Shown here: positions 63,522-64,000 of the stretch, piece by piece
Layout of the letters: each line of letters begins with the position of its first letter
Numbering within the stretch: position 1 is the stretch's first letter
Assembly: GCF_002115725.1 (NCBI RefSeq)
Contig: NZ_JFKD01000007.1
Span: 62,001-126,000, forward strand
Length of the DNA stretch: 64,000 bases
Direction: 5' to 3'
Origin: Marivita cryptomonadis
GTDB lineage: Bacteria > Pseudomonadota > Alphaproteobacteria > Rhodobacterales > Rhodobacteraceae
The notes under the pieces: generated by a model
Database searches by the model: none
Seen by the model: the letters and a program-made list of their open reading frames with translations, nothing else
Told to the model about the DNA's origin: nothing
Program-made: the position numbers and the translations under genes

Positions 63522-64000
63522 TTAGTGCTGCGCAAAGAACGCCGACACGTCGCTCGCGATCTGGGCGTGCTCGGCCCGCCGGGCCTCGCGGCCCTCGGCG
63601 CAGACGAAGGCATCGTCGGGTTCTTCGTCCTTCAGGATGACCAGTCCGTTCTCGGTGCAGACGCCTAAGAAGTCGAAATGCGCGAGGCTGTCAGGTTCGT
63701 AATAGGTGGTCAGCGCCGAAGGCAGAGCGGCAACCAAGGCGCGGCTTTCGATGTCGAGGTTCAGCCCCTCAAGATCAACTGGCGCACCATAGACCAGCAC
63801 CGGGCTGTCGATGGCCCCAAGGCTTTTTGCCGCAAAGGTCTGCGTGCCGCCCAGATCGAACACCGCGAATGCGCGGATGCGGTCATCAGACAGGTCTTGG
63901 GCCATAGCGATCCGGTCGTCTGGCGATTTGGCGACGTTCCAGCGGTCGAAGATACCACAAACCAGATCGTCAGGCATGGCGGCGCAGAACGCGTCAAACC
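63522..64000 (-). CDS. C-terminal part of an alpha/beta-hydrolase (dienelactone-hydrolase-like)
   Basis: About 159 residues visible; the frame is open to the window edge, so the start lies beyond base 64000. The segment FAVFDLGGTQTFAAKSLGAI, SPVLVYGAPVDLEG and LAHFDFLGVCTENGL fits the last strands and the catalytic His of predicted dienelactone hydrolases. The Ser nucleophile is outside the window. An internal ATG at 63977 is unlikely to be the start. Confidence 0.65.
   Translation of the reverse strand, partial: FDAFCAAMPDDLVCGIFDRWNVAKSPDDRIAMAQDLSDDRIRAFAVFDLGGTQTFAAKSLGAIDSPVLVYGAPVDLEGLNLDIESRALVAALPSALTTYYEPDSLAHFDFLGVCTENGLVILKDEEPDDAFVCAEGREARRAEHAQIASDVSAFFAQH

Overview
The window is G+C-rich, gene-dense bacterial chromosome from an alphaproteobacterium, most likely a marine Rhodobacteraceae (Roseobacter-type). 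Supporting marks are the UPF0262 / low-Mr phosphatase / infA / maf / RNase E-G / yacG run, a tRNA-His without G-1, small families typical of the group (DUF6324, DUF6476, DUF6524, DUF2842), CTGC-N3-GCAG boxes of the PhaR type around a phaZ-phaC-phaP-phaR locus, GTTC-N7-GTTC SOS boxes, and a TTAA-N7-TTAA CtrA-type site. A TGT-N12-ACA palindrome of the PpsR/CrtJ type in front of a BciB-like gene hints at an aerobic anoxygenic phototroph. No integrase, transposase, prophage or CRISPR array was seen.

Layout. 0.2-6.4 kb: BciB-like reductase, then a co-directional run through UPF0262, phosphatase, three small coupled genes (SnoaL-like, GNAT, nitrilase), infA, maf, a short RNase E/G and yacG. 6.4-10.2 kb: 5-oxoprolinase pxpBCA meeting glycerate kinase tail to tail. 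10.3-14.5 kb: tRNA-Tyr, rlmB, a zinc-ribbon protein, then ribBX-ribH-nusB behind a leader with several inverted repeats. 14.46-16.1 kb: a candidate 6S RNA, SOS-boxed mmcB, DUF6324, GNAT, tRNA-His. 16.1-20.3 kb: an exported protein, a divergent DUF6476/rluD-like pair sharing start-codon bases, rpoH and a Gfo/Idh oxidoreductase. 20.4-24.9 kb: the polyhydroxybutyrate locus. 24.9-34.5 kb: nine genes on the minus strand joining a polar amino-acid-type ABC transporter to two gamma-glutamyl ligases (glutamine synthetase fold), a glutamine amidotransferase, an FAD amine oxidase and a DegT aminotransferase; the substrate is unknown. 34.6-37.3 kb: PhnD-like, TerB-like, exported protein and rlmJ. 37.4-39.2 kb: a glycosyltransferase and a decayed stretch with a cutA remnant, repeats and a small membrane gene broken by an in-frame TGA. 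39.2-43.8 kb: pyrG, secG, DUF6524, purA, DUF2842. 43.9-52.7 kb: a very acidic 804-residue protein, thiN, EamA transporter, sdaA, GST, rpiA and a TPR protein. 52.8-58.4 kb: gor, hflK-hflC-DUF2065 and a DegP-type protease. 58.5-64 kb: prpE behind several TTTGCAAA-type boxes, a peptidoglycan-binding lipoprotein, a DnaE2 C-terminal remnant with an SOS box, a winged-helix/TolB/TPR regulator and the end of a hydrolase.

Most of the window is ordinary housekeeping. The points most worth checking are the SOS-boxed DnaE2 remnant, the SOS box on mmcB, the repeat-rich leader of ribBX, the TTTGCAAA boxes at prpE, the PhaR-type boxes across the PHB locus, the CtrA-type and sigma-32-type sites in front of rpoH, the amine-catabolism operon, the head-to-head genes sharing a start codon, and the broken small membrane gene.

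All calls come from reading the sequence. Functions rest on recognised motifs and remembered family features, not on database searches.
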